Assembly (NCBI RefSeq): GCF_000248075.1 | Contig: NZ_BAFB01000128.1 | Coordinates: 1-42,116 of the forward strand | Length of the DNA: 42,116 bases | Direction: 5' to 3' | Source of the DNA: Gordonia otitidis NBRC 100426 | GTDB lineage: Bacteria; Actinomycetota; Actinomycetes; Mycobacteriales; Mycobacteriaceae | In this document: one piece after another, positions 41,263 to 42,116 of the stretch | How positions within the stretch are numbered: the first letter of the stretch is position 1 | Layout of the letters: each line of letters opens with the position of its first letter | Position numbers and translations under genes: made by a program | The notes under the pieces: model-generated | Seen by the model: the letters and a program-made list of their open reading frames with translations, nothing else | Told to the model about the DNA's origin: nothing | Database searches by the model: none

Positions 41263-42116
41263 CTACAGGATGGTGACGGTTCCTGCAGTGCCGTTCACCT
41301 CGACGGTCGCACCATCGGCGATGCGCTTCGTCGCGTCTGTGGCCGATACGACGCACGGGATACCCAGCTCACGACTCACGATGGCTGCGTGTGAGAAGGG
41401 TGCACCGACGTCGACGATCACGGCTGACGCCGCGACGAACAGCGGGGTCCAGGAGGGATCGGTGATCGGAGCAACCAGGATGTCTCCCGGCTCGAGAGCG
41501 GACGGGTCGTCGGGGCTGGTGATCACGCGCACGCGGCCGGTCGCCGTTCCGCCGCATGCGGGCACGCCCGAGATGACGTCGCCTTGCGACGCTACCTGTG
41601 CCGTCCGATCGGCGCGCAGAGCCCACTCCGTGACGGGCGGAGGCGTGCCATCGACGACGAATGGCGGTGTGCGGTCGAACAAGTCGAGGTAGCTTCGCTC
41701 GCGGTCGGCAACCGTGTCCGTGTAGTTCTCCGGGTTGTTCAGGAAGTCGTCGAGCTCGCTGTCGAACAGCATGTAGATCTGCCGCGGCGACGCTAGGGCA
41801 CCCTTCTCCGCATATCGCCTGCCGAGTTCGTTGGCGCACAGCCGGAGTTCGTGCATCAGCATCGCGGCCGTGGTGCGTCCGCGTTCACGACCGCGCATCC
41901 ACAGCGCCGACGCATTGAGCACCGCCTCGAACTGGGCGGAAGCCTCGGCGTCGGCCGCCAACATCTCCCTGATTGCCTGCGCCGATGCATCACGCTGCGA
42001 TGATCGCTCCGCCGACTTGCTGGCCGGCGCTTCGCTCTCGGCGACATCGCGCATGCGGTCGATCGTGGCCAGCGCGAGGTCGGGATCGACGCCCCAGGTG
42101 ATCGCCCGGATCTCCC
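41263..42116 (-). CDS. PEP-utilising phosphotransferase, C-terminal part (5' end outside window)
   Basis: The frame is open to the right edge (first codons read EIRAITWGVDPDLALATID), so the N-terminus is missing; 283 residues are visible. The last 110 residues are a canonical mobile domain: VPACGGTATGRVRVI, GDILVAPITDPSWTPLF and GAPFSHAAIVSRELGIPCVV with the phosphohistidine. The preceding helical region (MLMHELRLCANELGRRYAEK) resembles the central part of rifampicin-phosphotransferase/PEP-synthase-like proteins. The order ATP-grasp, central domain, swivel is expected for the whole protein but only the last two are seen. It is a fifth swivel domain in this window. Confidence 0.88.
   Translation of the reverse strand, partial: EIRAITWGVDPDLALATIDRMRDVAESEAPASKSAERSSQRDASAQAIREMLAADAEASAQFEAVLNASALWMRGRERGRTTAAMLMHELRLCANELGRRYAEKGALASPRQIYMLFDSELDDFLNNPENYTDTVADRERSYLDLFDRTPPFVVDGTPPPVTEWALRADRTAQVASQGDVISGVPACGGTATGRVRVITSPDDPSALEPGDILVAPITDPSWTPLFVAASAVIVDVGAPFSHAAIVSRELGIPCVVSATDATKRIADGATVEVNGTAGTVTIL

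Noticed and set aside
1..42116. tRNA genes, CRISPR arrays, intact insertion sequences
   Set aside because: No cloverleaf with a matching GTTCRA loop, no regularly spaced repeats and no transposase motifs were found on reading both strands.

Overview
The window is high-GC DNA with GTG/TTG starts, many 1-8 nt start/stop overlaps, DUF222-HNH and DUF3556 proteins and F420-type oxidoreductases. This points to a mycolic-acid actinobacterium (Mycobacteriales, perhaps Gordonia, Rhodococcus or Williamsia). The genus is inferred from gene content only. No rRNA, tRNA, CRISPR array or intact insertion sequence was seen.

Left part (1-18.9 kb) is ordinary chromosomal and accessory content: the 3' part of an acyl-CoA ligase, an HNH endonuclease, an APC amino-acid permease, a DUF222-HNH repeat-family protein, a NERD-nuclease/UvrD-type helicase followed by a split hypothetical gene, an FMN split-barrel protein, a ketopantoate-reductase-like protein, a DUF2853 protein, a remnant of an epoxide hydrolase, a DUF3556 membrane protein behind a 20-bp palindromic operator, a secretory-type lipase, a TY-Chap-like protein, a GNAT acetyltransferase, an adenine deaminase and a small secreted protein. 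Several strong hairpins mark transcript ends.

The centre (19.07-37.04 kb) is the remarkable region. A LuxR-type regulator (31614-32396) sits between two gene sets pointing away from it. Leftward is a tightly packed run of eleven genes: a free phosphohistidine swivel-domain protein, an unrecognised 503-aa protein, an acyl-CoA ligase, a small helical protein, a pyruvate-phosphate-dikinase-like ATP-grasp/swivel protein without the PEP/pyruvate barrel, a biotin carboxyl carrier protein, a biotin carboxylase, a divergent pyruvate-carboxylase-type carboxyltransferase, a DUF35 Zn-ribbon protein, a thiolase, and a tyrosine-phosphatase/SRPBCC fusion. Rightward are a second swivel protein, a second copy of the unknown protein (broken by an in-frame TGA), a third copy fused to its own swivel domain, and a CrtC/AttH-like gene broken in a run of seven G. 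An 18-bp element with 17 identical positions lies upstream of both sets at a similar distance from a -10-like hexamer. The reading offered here is a phosphorylation-dependent, biotin-dependent carboxylation pathway: a hydroxyl or enolisable ketone is phosphorylated through swivel phosphohistidines, carboxylated, activated with CoA and cleaved by the thiolase. The substrate is unknown.

Right part (37.2-42.1 kb): an alpha/beta hydrolase and a 2-oxoglutarate/Fe(II)-type oxygenase in one operon, divergent from an XRE-cupin regulator across an AT-rich spacer; an LLM-class oxidoreductase; and the 3' part of another PEP-utilising phosphotransferase that runs off the right edge.
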